In this document: positions 1 to 7,124 of the stretch, one piece after another
How the letters are laid out: every line of letters begins with the position of its first letter
Position numbering within the stretch: position 1 is the first letter of the stretch
NCBI GenBank assembly: GCA_937988705.1
Contig: CALKIA010000343.1
Span: forward strand, 1-43,323
Direction: 5' to 3'
From: an uncultured Chloroflexota bacterium
GTDB lineage: Bacteria > Chloroflexota > Anaerolineae > Aggregatilineales > Phototrophicaceae
DNA: 43,323 nt
Notes under the pieces: generated by a model
Databases searched by the model: none
What the model was told of the DNA's origin: nothing
The model's input: the letters and a program-made list of their open reading frames with translations, nothing else
Program-made: the position numbers and the translations under genes

Positions 1-55
1 GCACACACAGGTGCGCCCCTCCATCCATTCGTGGATTTGTTTCGAGAACCTACTT
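1..55 (+). repeat. Right part of a dispersed short repeat element
   Basis: These bases match 4319-4373 with a single mismatch (C at 21, A at 4339) and diverge immediately after the shared CCTACTT end. The segment holds half of a GGGCGCAC/GTGCGCCC hairpin and a small ATCCA-TTCG-TGGAT stem-loop at about 22-35. The window starts inside the element, so the left half is not visible. The common right boundary of the two copies implies a discrete mobile or amplified unit. No gene is present between position 1 and the oxidoreductase stop at 161. Confidence 0.75.
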
Positions 56-80
56 CAGCGAATGTCTGCAAGACGCAAAA

Positions 81-104
81 GGACGAGGCCGGCCTCGTCC
101 CTAC
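81..104. repeat. GTAGGG-family palindrome, GGACGAGGCC core
   Basis: Positions 81-100 form a perfect 20-bp palindrome (arm GGACGAGGCC) followed by CTAC, giving the ending seen in other intergenic hairpins of this window. It lies downstream of the minus-strand oxidoreductase gene and could act as a transcript-end hairpin. No T-tract follows on the minus strand, so a terminator role is only a possibility. Confidence 0.6.
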
Positions 105-160
105 GAGAAAAATACGCGCATACGCCGGATCGTGTTCCGACGATTTACCGGATGGAGCAC

Positions 161-1132
161 TTAGGGGGTAATCACCAACTTGCCGCGTACATGCCCCGCG
201 TCCAGATAGCTGACCGCCGCGGCCGCCTCCGACAGCGGGTAGCAGCGCTCGATGACGGGCTTCACTGCGCCGCGTTCGACCAATGCTGTCAGCGCGCGCA
301 GGTCGGCGGGCGTCGCTTTCGCCATCAGATTGCCCAACTGCTTGCCGTCGCGTTTCGGCATAAAGGGTGCGCGCAGCATGGCCTCGAAGATCTGTGCGTC
401 TGACCCGCCGACCATCACATACCTGCCCCCCGGTTTCAGCGCCCGCGCGTAATGCGCCAGCGGGTGATAACCATTGATGGCGAGGATGGCGTCGTACTGC
501 GCCCCATGCGCGGTAAAGTCTTCGCGGGCGTAGTCGATGACCTGTGTCGCGCCCAATCCGCGCAGCATGTCCAGCTTGCTCGCGCTGGCGATGGCCGTCA
601 CCTCCGCGCCCAAGGCGCTGGCGATCTGCACCGCAAACGTGCCAACACCGCCGGACGCACCGTTGATCGCCACGCGTTCACCCGCCTGCACTTGCGCCTT
701 GTCGCGCACCGCCTGCAATGCGGTGATCCCCGCCAACGGCAGCGCCGCCGCTTCCTCAAAGCTGAGGTTGCCGGGCATCGGTGCCAGCGCCGTCTGCGGC
801 ACGGCGACATATTCCGCAAAGCCGCCCAATCCGCAGTTGGAAATGTCACCATAGACAGCGTCACCGGGCTTGAACTCGGTAACACCGCTCCCGACCGCGG
901 CCACGCGCCCGGCGATGTCGCTGCCGAGAATAGTATGCTTCGGCTTGAACAGGCCATAGCCCGTGAGCCGCACGATGAACGGCTGCCCGCGCAGCAGGCG
1001 GATGTCGGCACTGTTGACGGCGGCGGCGTGGATTTTCACCAGCACTTCGCCCGCCTTCGGCGTTGGCTTAGGCACATCGACAAGGCGCAGCCCATCCGGC
1101 GACCCGTATTGTGTGTAGATCAGCGCTTTCAT
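161..1132 (-). CDS. MDR-family NAD(P)-dependent oxidoreductase (quinone reductase-like)
   Basis: The 323-residue protein is a medium-chain dehydrogenase/reductase of the zinc-independent quinone oxidoreductase group. It has an N-terminal GroES-like domain (MKALIYTQYG onward, LGSDIAGRV near residue 65) and a Rossmann domain with the nucleotide loop NGASGGVGTFAVQ. The closing GKLVITP is typical of the family. It probably reduces a quinone or enone with NAD(P)H in the cytoplasm. I chose the ATG at 1132 because AAGGA lies about 7 nt before it; the ATG at 1138 is too close to that site, and the open frame further upstream is not MDR-like. It follows the small membrane protein gene by 17 nt, so the two are probably cotranscribed. 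Family is clear; substrate is not. Confidence 0.9.
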   Translation of the reverse strand: MKALIYTQYGSPDGLRLVDVPKPTPKAGEVLVKIHAAAVNSADIRLLRGQPFIVRLTGYGLFKPKHTILGSDIAGRVAAVGSGVTEFKPGDAVYGDISNCGLGGFAEYVAVPQTALAPMPGNLSFEEAAALPLAGITALQAVRDKAQVQAGERVAINGASGGVGTFAVQIASALGAEVTAIASASKLDMLRGLGATQVIDYAREDFTAHGAQYDAILAINGYHPLAHYARALKPGGRYVMVGGSDAQIFEAMLRAPFMPKRDGKQLGNLMAKATPADLRALTALVERGAVKPVIERCYPLSEAAAAVSYLDAGHVRGKLVITP

Positions 1133-1149
1133 GTTCATTTCCTTTTTCT

Positions 1150-1512
1150 TTATGACCAGTTCCAAGCAGACAAGACCGTGACGCCGTTCAAGATTATGCT
1201 CACGATGAGCAGGAATTTGTCGTAGGCGGAGGGATAGCTTCGCAGATCGACGAGAACGAAGAGAAAGAAGCCAATCGCAACGATGATGTTCACCCAACGG
1301 TTGATCGGTTGGGGCAGCACCAGCGACAGCAAGACCATCAGGATCGGGATGAGCATGAGGACAGCCGCTCCCAGCCACATCAGACCTGTGAACCGCCGAC
1401 CTTCAGCCATGCGGGCAGAGTCGCCGCTGTAAATGCGTAGCACGTCGCCCAGCAAGTAGATGAGCATGACGGTAATCCAGATGCCGGATAGGATGATACG
1501 TGTATCGAGCAT
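1150..1512 (-). CDS. Small four-helix membrane protein, DUF6326-like
   Basis: This 120-residue protein starts MLDTRIILSGIWITVMLIYL and has about four hydrophobic helices, with short loops containing GDVLRIYSGDSARM. The layout and the opening resemble small membrane proteins annotated as DUF6326; that match is from memory and moderate. The ATG at 1512 has AAAGGAA about 8 nt upstream, and the longer frame upstream is not hydrophobic. It precedes the MDR oxidoreductase by 17 nt and lies 148 nt after the HAAS gene; that gap shows no other feature. Function unknown. Confidence 0.7.
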   Translation of the reverse strand: MLDTRIILSGIWITVMLIYLLGDVLRIYSGDSARMAEGRRFTGLMWLGAAVLMLIPILMVLLSLVLPQPINRWVNIIVAIGFFLFVLVDLRSYPSAYDKFLLIVSIILNGVTVLSAWNWS

Positions 1513-1660
1513 AATTGCGTTTCCTTTCTGAAAAGGCTCTTGGTTGTTTGATGGGCAGACAGGGACAAGGCACTGCCCAGCCTGCATCCTGAGCGGATGA
1601 GGCGAACCCGGTGTGCGATTCGGTTGTGCTGTGGGTGTGGGTATGCGGCGCAGATCGGGG

Positions 1661-2623
1661 CTAGGCGTTCACTCCCTGTCGCTGCTGCCACAGACGAATG
1701 AGCTTGCTGCCGCTCCCTAACACGATGAGGACGACGGTGATCAAGGTGATGACAGCGGACAGTTGATCGAGCGGCAGTGCACTTAGTTCGGGCACAGTCT
1801 GCATAATCCACCTAAACACGGGTGCGAGCAGCACAAAGTAGACGCCAACCGCGCCGACCAGATCAAGTACCGTCTGCGTCAGCCAGGTCTCTAACGTCCA
1901 GCGGCGGCGGATGAGCGCCCACAGGTTGAGAGAAACACCGCTGAATGAAGTGACCAGCAGCACGACTAGCCAGCCCGTTGGCACGGGCAGTACGTCGCCC
2001 GGATCGCTCAGGTTGAAGCGCAGCGTCAAGCCGCCCACTTGCAGGTAATAGACGAGGGCGATGCCGACCAGCGTGCCGATGGCGAGTCCCACGCCGGACT
2101 CAAAGCGATCCACCGTGATCGGATCATCCACTGCCGGAAGATCGAGCGGATTAAACTCGGACTTCGCTGACGCCCACAGGTCTTCGCCGGAATGCTGCAA
2201 GATAGCGAAGAAGATCACCACAATCGCAAAGAAGAGGAGCGCCGCCTGCCCTGCCGTGAAGATCGAGCCGATCAGCAGCTGCAGCCAGTTATCGTCCTCC
2301 GGTGACAGCGCAGCGCCGACGATGTTGGCGATGACCACCACCGCCGGGACGAGCGGCAGCCCAAAACGCAGCACCGTCAGCATGAACGGGTACAAATCGG
2401 GACCGACAAGGTACTGATCGCCGCTGTACGAGGCGGCGATCAAGCGCGGATCGCCCATCTGCTTCAGCACAGCCGCCACGTCTGCCTGCGTGGGCGAGCC
2501 GCCGTAGCGGTCTTCAAGCTGATCCTGAATTTGCGAGCGCAGTTCAGCTTCGATCTCCGCGCGTTCCCGGGGCCGCACATACAACCCCACCTGATGAACA
2601 TAGCGGTCGATTAACTCATTCAT
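1661..2623 (-). CDS. HAAS-type membrane protein paired with a PadR regulator
   Basis: The 320-residue protein begins with a cytoplasmic helical domain of about 75 residues (MNELIDRYVHQVGLYV..., EIEAELRSQIQDQLEDRYGG, MGDPRLIAASY). This is the hallmark of HAAS/DUF1700-like proteins, which are commonly encoded directly after PadR regulators. About six or seven transmembrane helices follow, with a charged loop after the third. The start codon lies inside the padR 3' end (8-bp overlap), so the two are translationally coupled. The family is thought to link PadR regulation to membrane state, but no mechanism can be read from the sequence. The N-terminal assignment is firm; the membrane part has no family I recognise. 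Confidence 0.8.
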   Translation of the reverse strand: MNELIDRYVHQVGLYVRPRERAEIEAELRSQIQDQLEDRYGGSPTQADVAAVLKQMGDPRLIAASYSGDQYLVGPDLYPFMLTVLRFGLPLVPAVVVIANIVGAALSPEDDNWLQLLIGSIFTAGQAALLFFAIVVIFFAILQHSGEDLWASAKSEFNPLDLPAVDDPITVDRFESGVGLAIGTLVGIALVYYLQVGGLTLRFNLSDPGDVLPVPTGWLVVLLVTSFSGVSLNLWALIRRRWTLETWLTQTVLDLVGAVGVYFVLLAPVFRWIMQTVPELSALPLDQLSAVITLITVVLIVLGSGSKLIRLWQQRQGVNA

Positions 2624-2963
2624 GGTCTTTCCGTTCCAGTATTCTCTGCATGACCGTGACTGTCTCCTGCCATTCCAAACTCAGCGCCGTCAGCACTTCC
2701 TGTCCAGCCGCGCTGATGCGATAGTATTTGCGCGGACGCGACTCCGTCGTGTCCCACTCGCTTTGCAGCAGCCCCTGCTTTTCCAGCCGCCGCAGCAGCG
2801 GATAGAGCGTACCTTCTTCGATCTCCAACCCCAGCGCGCCCAGCCGCTGAATGAGGTTGTAACCGTAGCTGGCGCTGTCCGTCAGGCTCAACACGGCTAG
2901 TACGACGATGCCCCGCCGCAGCTCTAAACGAAGCTGTTCAACACTTTCACTCGTATCCGTCAT
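2616..2963 (-). CDS. PadR-family transcriptional regulator
   Basis: This 115-residue protein has the PadR winged helix: an LRRGIVVLAVLSL opening, YGYNLIQRLGALGLEIEEGTLYP, LLRRLEKQGLL and RPRKYYRISAAGQEVL. The C-terminal helix is short, as in the PadR subfamily 2 type that dimerises through it. It overlaps the HAAS gene by 8 bp. The promoter region upstream carries several copies of an ACTGTGT/ACACAGT inverted motif covering a strong promoter, which suggests autorepression relieved by an unknown ligand. The ATG at 2963 is the first in frame; ribosome-binding complementarity is weak (AAGG about 13 nt upstream). Confidence 0.92.
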   Translation of the reverse strand: MTDTSESVEQLRLELRRGIVVLAVLSLTDSASYGYNLIQRLGALGLEIEEGTLYPLLRRLEKQGLLQSEWDTTESRPRKYYRISAAGQEVLTALSLEWQETVTVMQRILERKDHE

Positions 2964-2979
2964 AACCTATGCGCCTTAC

Positions 2980-3049
2980 GATACTGTGTCATGCACTTTA
3001 CTATGCGTCACACAGTATCAATATACTGTACGACACACAGTATTGTCAA
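2980..3049 (-). promoter_or_regulatory. padR promoter overlapped by PadR-like operators
   Basis: On the minus strand a consensus -35 TTGACA (3044-3049) and a near-consensus -10 TATATT (3020-3025) are 18 bp apart. The spacer is taken up by ATACTGT...ACAGTAT inverted arms at 3023-3043. A second inverted pair, GATACTGTGTCA (2980-2991) and TCACACAGTATC (3008-3019), lies downstream of the likely start point. Repressor binding would block both polymerase entry and early elongation. The assignment to the adjacent PadR protein is inference from position and symmetry. Confidence 0.7.
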
Positions 3050-3146
3050 GTGGCTGAGCGCAAACGAAATATCTTTTTGGATGTGTCTAGAGGACGAGGC
3101 GTACCGGTAGCGACGTAGAATAGCGGGGAGTTCATTTGGGGGCAGC

Positions 3147-3212
3147 GGACGCCATGAATGGCGTCCCTACACAAGGATAGCTTTTCTCGTAGGGGCGTGA
3201 TAAATCGCGTCC
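3147..3212. repeat. Two GTAGGG-family hairpins in the padR upstream gap
   Basis: The first hairpin, 3147-3170, has arms GGACGCCAT/ATGGCGTCC around GA and ends CTAC. The second, about 3189-3212, opens CGTAGGGGCGTGAT and closes ATCGCGTCC, with one mismatch in the arms. A further GTAGGGAC half-unit lies at about 3230-3237 and a GGACGAGGC fragment near 3092. Together they fill the space between the padR operators and the end of the secreted protein gene at 3314, and I see no coding sequence there. The arms differ between hairpins while the outer GTAGGG/CCCTAC is kept. Confidence 0.6.
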
Positions 3213-3313
3213 GGCAAATAATTGCAATTGTAGGGACTCATCCACACGCCTGTTTTGGTCGACTGCCTACAACGTGCAGAGGCGCCGCTTCAATTGTGGG
3301 GTAAGGGGTTATT

Positions 3314-3913
3314 TCAGACCTTTGGTTTGCGTTGTTTGGGGAAGCGCGCACCTAACCACGCACCAAGCACAATCGCCAGCCCCCCCAGCACGAGGAGGCC
3401 GACAAGGGCCAGCGGCGTCACACCGGGTTCATCAATGACGGGCGCATCTTCACGAGCAACTGCCAGCGTGGGAATCACGGTTCCGGGCGCTGGTTCCTGC
3501 ACGGTGATGGTAACGCCATCTGGCATACCCAAATCCATATGATTCGGATCGCCCAGGCTGGCACATAACTGATACGTCCCGGGCCGGAGTTCAATGACGC
3601 CTGAAGCTTGATAGAGCATGCCCCGCAGGGTGCCATTCACCCATAAGTGCCAGTGGCCGCTGCCCAGCGCAAGGTCGACATTGCGCGTTTCGACTGTGAT
3701 CGCCACTTCTGTTCCATAAATAACGTCACCAATCTGCGGCGCAACGATGCGAATCGAGGGGGCGTCGTCACCGCTGGCAATTGGGCGATCACTGGCCAGC
3801 AGCGCAGCACATTGTTCATTGACGGGCGGGGTCGCCGTCTGAGCCTGAAGCGGAGAGACCAGCAGCACGCCCAAGACGATCGCGAAGATTACAGACAGTG
3901 GAAACATGCGCAT
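3314..3913 (-). CDS. Secreted, C-terminally membrane-anchored protein, DUF4399-like
   Basis: The 199-residue protein has a signal peptide (MRMFPLSVIFAIVLGVLLVS... ending near LQAQ). An extracytoplasmic beta domain follows, with APSIRIVAPQIGDVIYGTEV, a histidine-containing GSGHWHLWVNG stretch and a YQLCASLGDPNHMDLGMPDG region (residues about 45-140). A Pro-rich segment leads to one transmembrane helix near residues 165-187 and a basic tail (PKQRKPKV). The HWHLWVNG pattern resembles DUF4399 domains; that match is from memory. His and Met residues make metal binding conceivable but unproven. The ATG at 3913 has AAAGG about 7 nt upstream. It stands alone. Confidence 0.7.
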   Translation of the reverse strand: MRMFPLSVIFAIVLGVLLVSPLQAQTATPPVNEQCAALLASDRPIASGDDAPSIRIVAPQIGDVIYGTEVAITVETRNVDLALGSGHWHLWVNGTLRGMLYQASGVIELRPGTYQLCASLGDPNHMDLGMPDGVTITVQEPAPGTVIPTLAVAREDAPVIDEPGVTPLALVGLLVLGGLAIVLGAWLGARFPKQRKPKV

Positions 3914-4053
3914 GGAAAACCTTTTGTGTAGACCGGAGCTAATTCTCGCCGTGGCTGTGGATGGAATTGAGTACGCAAGGCACTGGTCTCGCTTCCGGCG
4001 GTAAATGATCTGCGGTAGGATTCAGCAAGTTTTCTTCTGGTTGGGCGCAAACA

Positions 4054-4584
4054 ATGGTCGTCGTTTTCAGCGAAATCTCGAAAAATACCTCAGCCATAAA
4101 CATTCACGAAACTCGCGCGATCACCGAAGCTGCACCCATGTTTGGCTGCCGAGTATATACCATACCAGCGGATTCTGAAGAATGTGAAACAGCAAAAAAG
4201 GCGCTCGATGACGTTCGGAGTGAGTTAGGCTGCCCCGTTTTCGTTAAGGGAGCGGTTAAAGTAGACTCTCGAAAGTCCCAATGTAGGGGTAGACCTAGGT
4301 GTCTACCCGGTTTCGGGCGCACACACAGGTGCGCCCCTACATCCATTCGTGGATTTGTTTCGAGAACCTACTTAATGTCGGACAAAGACCTAAACTCGAT
4401 TATTGAGCCTACTTTGCGCCAACCATAACGCTCACGCAGGACAGCAGTGGTTAGACAGCTCGTCCAGCTTTATGGACTTGGCGAAGCACCAAACGGATTT
4501 CCGCCGGGGCGCGAAGACCGTGTCTTTCTCTATACAGGGGAGGTATTGGCGCTTGGGTTTTACTGGGATATTGATCCGCCGCCC
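4054..4584 (+). pseudogene. Decayed ATP-grasp domain gene
   Basis: Two separated stretches read as parts of one ATP-grasp-like protein. The first (4054-4281) gives ITEAAPMFGCRVYTIPADSE and CPVFVKGAVKVDSRKSQ, matching the strand carrying the first nucleotide-binding lysine. The second (about 4378-4584) gives SDKDLNSIIEPTLRQ, then after an in-frame TAA at 4426, VVRQLVQLYGLGEAPNGF and GREDRVFLYTGEVLALGFYW. Between them lies a short repeat element (4283-4373). The C-terminal catalytic part is missing, because the reading runs directly into an antisense ABC ATPase remnant near 4580. Several independent lesions mark this as a pseudogene. Confidence 0.7.
4283..4373. mobile_element. Roughly 90-bp hairpin-rich repeat inserted in the ATP-grasp gene
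   Basis: The element carries two consecutive hairpins, GGGTAGAC-CTAGGT-GTCTACCC (4287-4308) and GGGCGCAC/GTGCGCCC (4315-4336), then a small ATCCA-TTCG-TGGAT stem and the end GAACCTACTT. Its right 55 bases recur at 1-55. AATGT occurs at both edges (4280-4284 and 4374-4378), which may be a 5-bp target duplication. No transposase is encoded, so it would be a non-autonomous (MITE-like) or REP-type element. The duplication is short enough to be chance. Confidence 0.6.
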
Positions 4585-4760
4585 CGAATCGGCAGCAGTT
4601 TGGCGACCGCCGTGAGCAGCGTCGATTTGCCCGCGCCGACCAGCGCCACCCGCGCCCCGACCGGAACGATCAGGTTCATGTCGCGCAGCGCCAGCCGCTT
4701 CGTGCCGGGGTAGACCACCGACAGCCGCTCGACGACGAGCGCAGGCGCGCTGGTGGGTGA
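4575..4760 (-). pseudogene. ABC transporter ATP-binding domain remnant
   Basis: The minus strand reads ALVVERLSVVYPGTKRLALR, then VGARVALVGAGKSTLLTAVA and LLPIRGG. This is the N-terminal part of an ABC ATPase: the A-loop region followed by the P-loop. The Walker A motif should read GPNGAGKST or similar; here three residues are missing (VGAGKST), a 9-bp deletion that removes part of the phosphate loop. The frame ends at the junction with the ATP-grasp fragment, so the signature motif, Walker B and H-loop are absent. It cannot encode a working ATPase and no permease gene is nearby. Confidence 0.7.
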
Positions 4761-4869
4761 GTGCTTCAAGCTGAAGCTGGAACGCAGCGCCCGCGAGAAA
4801 CTCCGCTGTCCCACACGAGACGCAGACGAACAGGGGACGTTCGCACCACCACAGCAGGCTAAAAAAGCG

Positions 4870-4883
4870 TCCATATGGATACC
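4870..4883. promoter_or_regulatory. Partial copy of a TCC-N4-GGATACC operator-like motif
   Basis: TCC-ATAT-GGATACC lies about 138 bp upstream of the secreted PA14/SH3 gene. The right half and the 4-bp spacing match two much better palindromes at 11764-11787 and 21965-21987; the left arm is degenerate. Alone it would not be called, and it is listed only because the same arrangement recurs in other promoter regions of the window. Confidence 0.3.
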
Positions 4884-5020
4884 TCGATCTTCGCCATTTA
4901 GCGATTACTTCCGGTCAAGCCCTGCGGTAGGCTGGTGCTATGGTTGACGAAGCGCGTCTCTGCACCGCGAAGACTCCCCTTCTGTGGTCGTCAGAACCTG
5001 ACGCGACGGGAGGAATTGCG

Positions 5021-6418
5021 GTGAGGGTCTTGACTGTGAGTTTCATTCTACTTCTGATCGGGCTCCTGCCCGTTTCGCATGTGGCTGCACAAGATACGGC
5101 CTGGACAGTAGAGTACTATAACAATCTCTATTTACTTGGAGATCCGGCGGTCTCGACTCAGGCCAACGCCGTGAACTTCAATTGGGGGGGAGGCGCACCC
5201 ACGGCCCAGATCGCCCCGGATAACTTTTCAGCCCGGTTCGCCACTGATGTGGTATTACCGGCGGGAACTTACCGCTTCTACGCACTGGCAGACGATAACA
5301 TCCGCATTACCGTCGATTTCAATAACGTGGTCATCGACACGTTCGACGATCCGAATGTGGGGCAAGTCATCAGCCGGGATGTCACACTGCCCGCCGGAAA
5401 CCAGCATATTCAGGTTGATTACCGTGAGGTTACCGGCAGCGCCTACGTGTATGTCGAGTGGGCGAATCTGAACACGAATCCCACTGGCCCATCTTTTGGG
5501 CCACCGACGCAAAATCCGTTTGATCCGAATGCGTGGACAGCACAGTACTTCGCTAATCAGAATTTGGAGGGCGCTCCGGTCGCCGTGTTCAGCGAGGCGT
5601 CGCCGACCCATAACTGGGGATACAATGCCCCGTTAGCAAACGTTCCGGCGGACAACTTTTCGGTTCGCTGGACGACAACGCTCAATCTCACGGGCGGCAT
5701 TTATGAACTGAACGTGCTCACCGATGATGGAGTTCGCGTCTACATCAACGGCGTCCCGATCATCGATGAATGGCATCTCGCCACCGGGCAAAGATATGTG
5801 CAAACCATCAACCTGCCGACGGGAGCAACCGGTATCCAGATCGATTTCTTCGAAAACACGGGCGTCGCTGGTCTGGATTTCAACCTGCGTCCGCAAGCTG
5901 CACCGGTCGTTATCACCACAGATCCGATTGTCACGATCACCGCGCAAGTCCTGAATGTACGTGACTATCCCGGCGTGAGTTTGGGCAGCATCCTTTTGCG
6001 CGTAAATCGGGGAGCGACCTACCCGATTATCGGGCGAAACAGCGACAGCTCATGGTGGTTGATCGACGTCAATGGTACGACGGGCTGGGTGTCCTCTCCA
6101 TTTGTCACCGAACTAAATACCGGCAGCGTCCCAGTAATCGATCCAACCAACACCCCGCGGAATGAACTCCCTGTGACGGGTGGCACCGGCTATCTGGTGA
6201 CAGCCACCCCCCACACCGTCAACCTGCGGAGCGGCCCCGGCTTAGGCTACTCGATCATTGAAAGATTCCGCGCCGGCACAACCGCCGAGATTATCGGTCG
6301 GAATCCGAGCAGCAGTTGGTGGCACATCAACTACAACGGCGTGCTTGGTTGGGTAAGTGCGCGCTATGCCGTTATCGAGGCCGGCGTAGACGTAAATACG
6401 ATTCCCGTCACGTTTTAG
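5021..6418 (+). CDS. Secreted protein with two PA14-like and two SH3b domains
   Basis: The 465-residue protein starts at GTG 5021, preceded by GGGAGGA 6 nt upstream; the earlier in-frame ATG at 4940 would add a non-hydrophobic leader. A signal peptide (VRVLTVSFILLLIGLLPVS) ends near VAAQ. Two PA14-like beta domains follow (about residues 25-145 and 165-290), each with WT.EYY/WTAQYF openings and FSARF/FSVRW strands; the second contains DDGVRVYINGVPIIDEW. Two bacterial SH3 domains close the protein (about 305-375 and 395-455; LNVRDYPG, VNLRSGPG, SWW.I...GWVS). PA14 and SH3b domains usually bind glycans or cell-wall material, so a cell-surface binding role is likely. No catalytic domain is seen. 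The PRC-barrel gene begins 19 nt downstream. Confidence 0.88.
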   Translation: MRVLTVSFILLLIGLLPVSHVAAQDTAWTVEYYNNLYLLGDPAVSTQANAVNFNWGGGAPTAQIAPDNFSARFATDVVLPAGTYRFYALADDNIRITVDFNNVVIDTFDDPNVGQVISRDVTLPAGNQHIQVDYREVTGSAYVYVEWANLNTNPTGPSFGPPTQNPFDPNAWTAQYFANQNLEGAPVAVFSEASPTHNWGYNAPLANVPADNFSVRWTTTLNLTGGIYELNVLTDDGVRVYINGVPIIDEWHLATGQRYVQTINLPTGATGIQIDFFENTGVAGLDFNLRPQAAPVVITTDPIVTITAQVLNVRDYPGVSLGSILLRVNRGATYPIIGRNSDSSWWLIDVNGTTGWVSSPFVTELNTGSVPVIDPTNTPRNELPVTGGTGYLVTATPHTVNLRSGPGLGYSIIERFRAGTTAEIIGRNPSSSWWHINYNGVLGWVSARYAVIEAGVDVNTIPVTF

Positions 6419-6437
6419 GGATGTGAAGGAGGATAAA

Positions 6438-7097
6438 ATGCAGTTCAAAGATGGAACGCATGTGTACACCGCCGATGATCAGGATGTCGGCGTGATTGAC
6501 CGGGTGGTGCTGGATCCGCACTCGAAAGTTGTGACGCACATCGTCATCCGCCAGGGTTTTCTCTTCACCGAAGACAAAGTCATTCCGGTAGAATTCGTTG
6601 CCCACGCCGATGAGAACAAAGTGCGCCTAAAGCAGTCAGACGATCAGCTTCCAGAGTTCGCGCCTTTCGAGGAAAAGTACTACCGCCCGCTTGATGACAG
6701 CGTCGATTACCCAACTGGCTATGTTCGACCCTATTTCGCTTACCCGCCAGTGGGAACTGCGTGGTGGGGATATCCGGGCTACATGGGTTACACCGCCTTT
6801 CCCGCCGCAGGAGACTTCAGCGAAGTGCGCACTGAGCAGAACATTCCCGACTACACGGTCGGCTTGTCAGAAGGTGCACAGGTGGTCAGCAGCGACGGCG
6901 AAGTCGTCGGCGAACTTTCGCGTGTCTATATGGATCAGGCGAGCGCCCGGGCAACTCATATCATCGTCACCAAAGGGTGGTTGTTCAAGGAAAGAAAGCT
7001 CATCCCGACTTCATGGATCAGCCAGCTTGAGGAACAAACCGTGCAGCTTTCAATCAGCAAGCGCTACTATGAACGTCTCCCGCTCTTTGAAACGTAA
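6438..7097 (+). CDS. Protein with two PRC-barrel-like domains
   Basis: The 219-residue cytoplasmic protein starts at ATG 6438 after GAAGGAGG. It has a PRC-barrel-like domain at each end: residues 1-60 (GTHVYTADDQDVGVIDRVVL, VTHIVIRQGFLFTEDKVIPV) and about 135-205 (GAQVVSSDGEVVGELSRVYM, ATHIIVTKGWLFKERKLIPT). Between them is a Tyr/Pro/Gly-rich linker with YPGYMGYTAFPAAG. PRC barrels are small interaction domains found in RimM, photosynthetic reaction centre subunit H and stress-related proteins. The two domains are internal duplicates. It lies in a plus-strand run with the AI-2E-family permease and the YihY-like protein. Role unknown. Confidence 0.85.
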   Translation: MQFKDGTHVYTADDQDVGVIDRVVLDPHSKVVTHIVIRQGFLFTEDKVIPVEFVAHADENKVRLKQSDDQLPEFAPFEEKYYRPLDDSVDYPTGYVRPYFAYPPVGTAWWGYPGYMGYTAFPAAGDFSEVRTEQNIPDYTVGLSEGAQVVSSDGEVVGELSRVYMDQASARATHIIVTKGWLFKERKLIPTSWISQLEEQTVQLSISKRYYERLPLFET

Positions 7098-7124
7098 ATC
7101 AGCGCTGGCGCGCGAGGCAGCGGC

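Noticed and set aside
452..1225. Long plus-strand open frame opposite the MDR oxidoreductase
   Set aside because: It is antisense to a clear family protein, is rich in Arg/His as expected of a shadow frame, and has no recognisable motif.
1133..1378. N-terminal extension of the MDR oxidoreductase
   Set aside because: The extension is not MDR-like and runs through the small membrane protein gene; the ribosome-binding site favours ATG 1132.
3090..4373. CRISPR-like array from the clustered short repeats
   Set aside because: The repeats are individual palindromes with different cores and irregular spacing; there are no uniform spacers and no cas genes.
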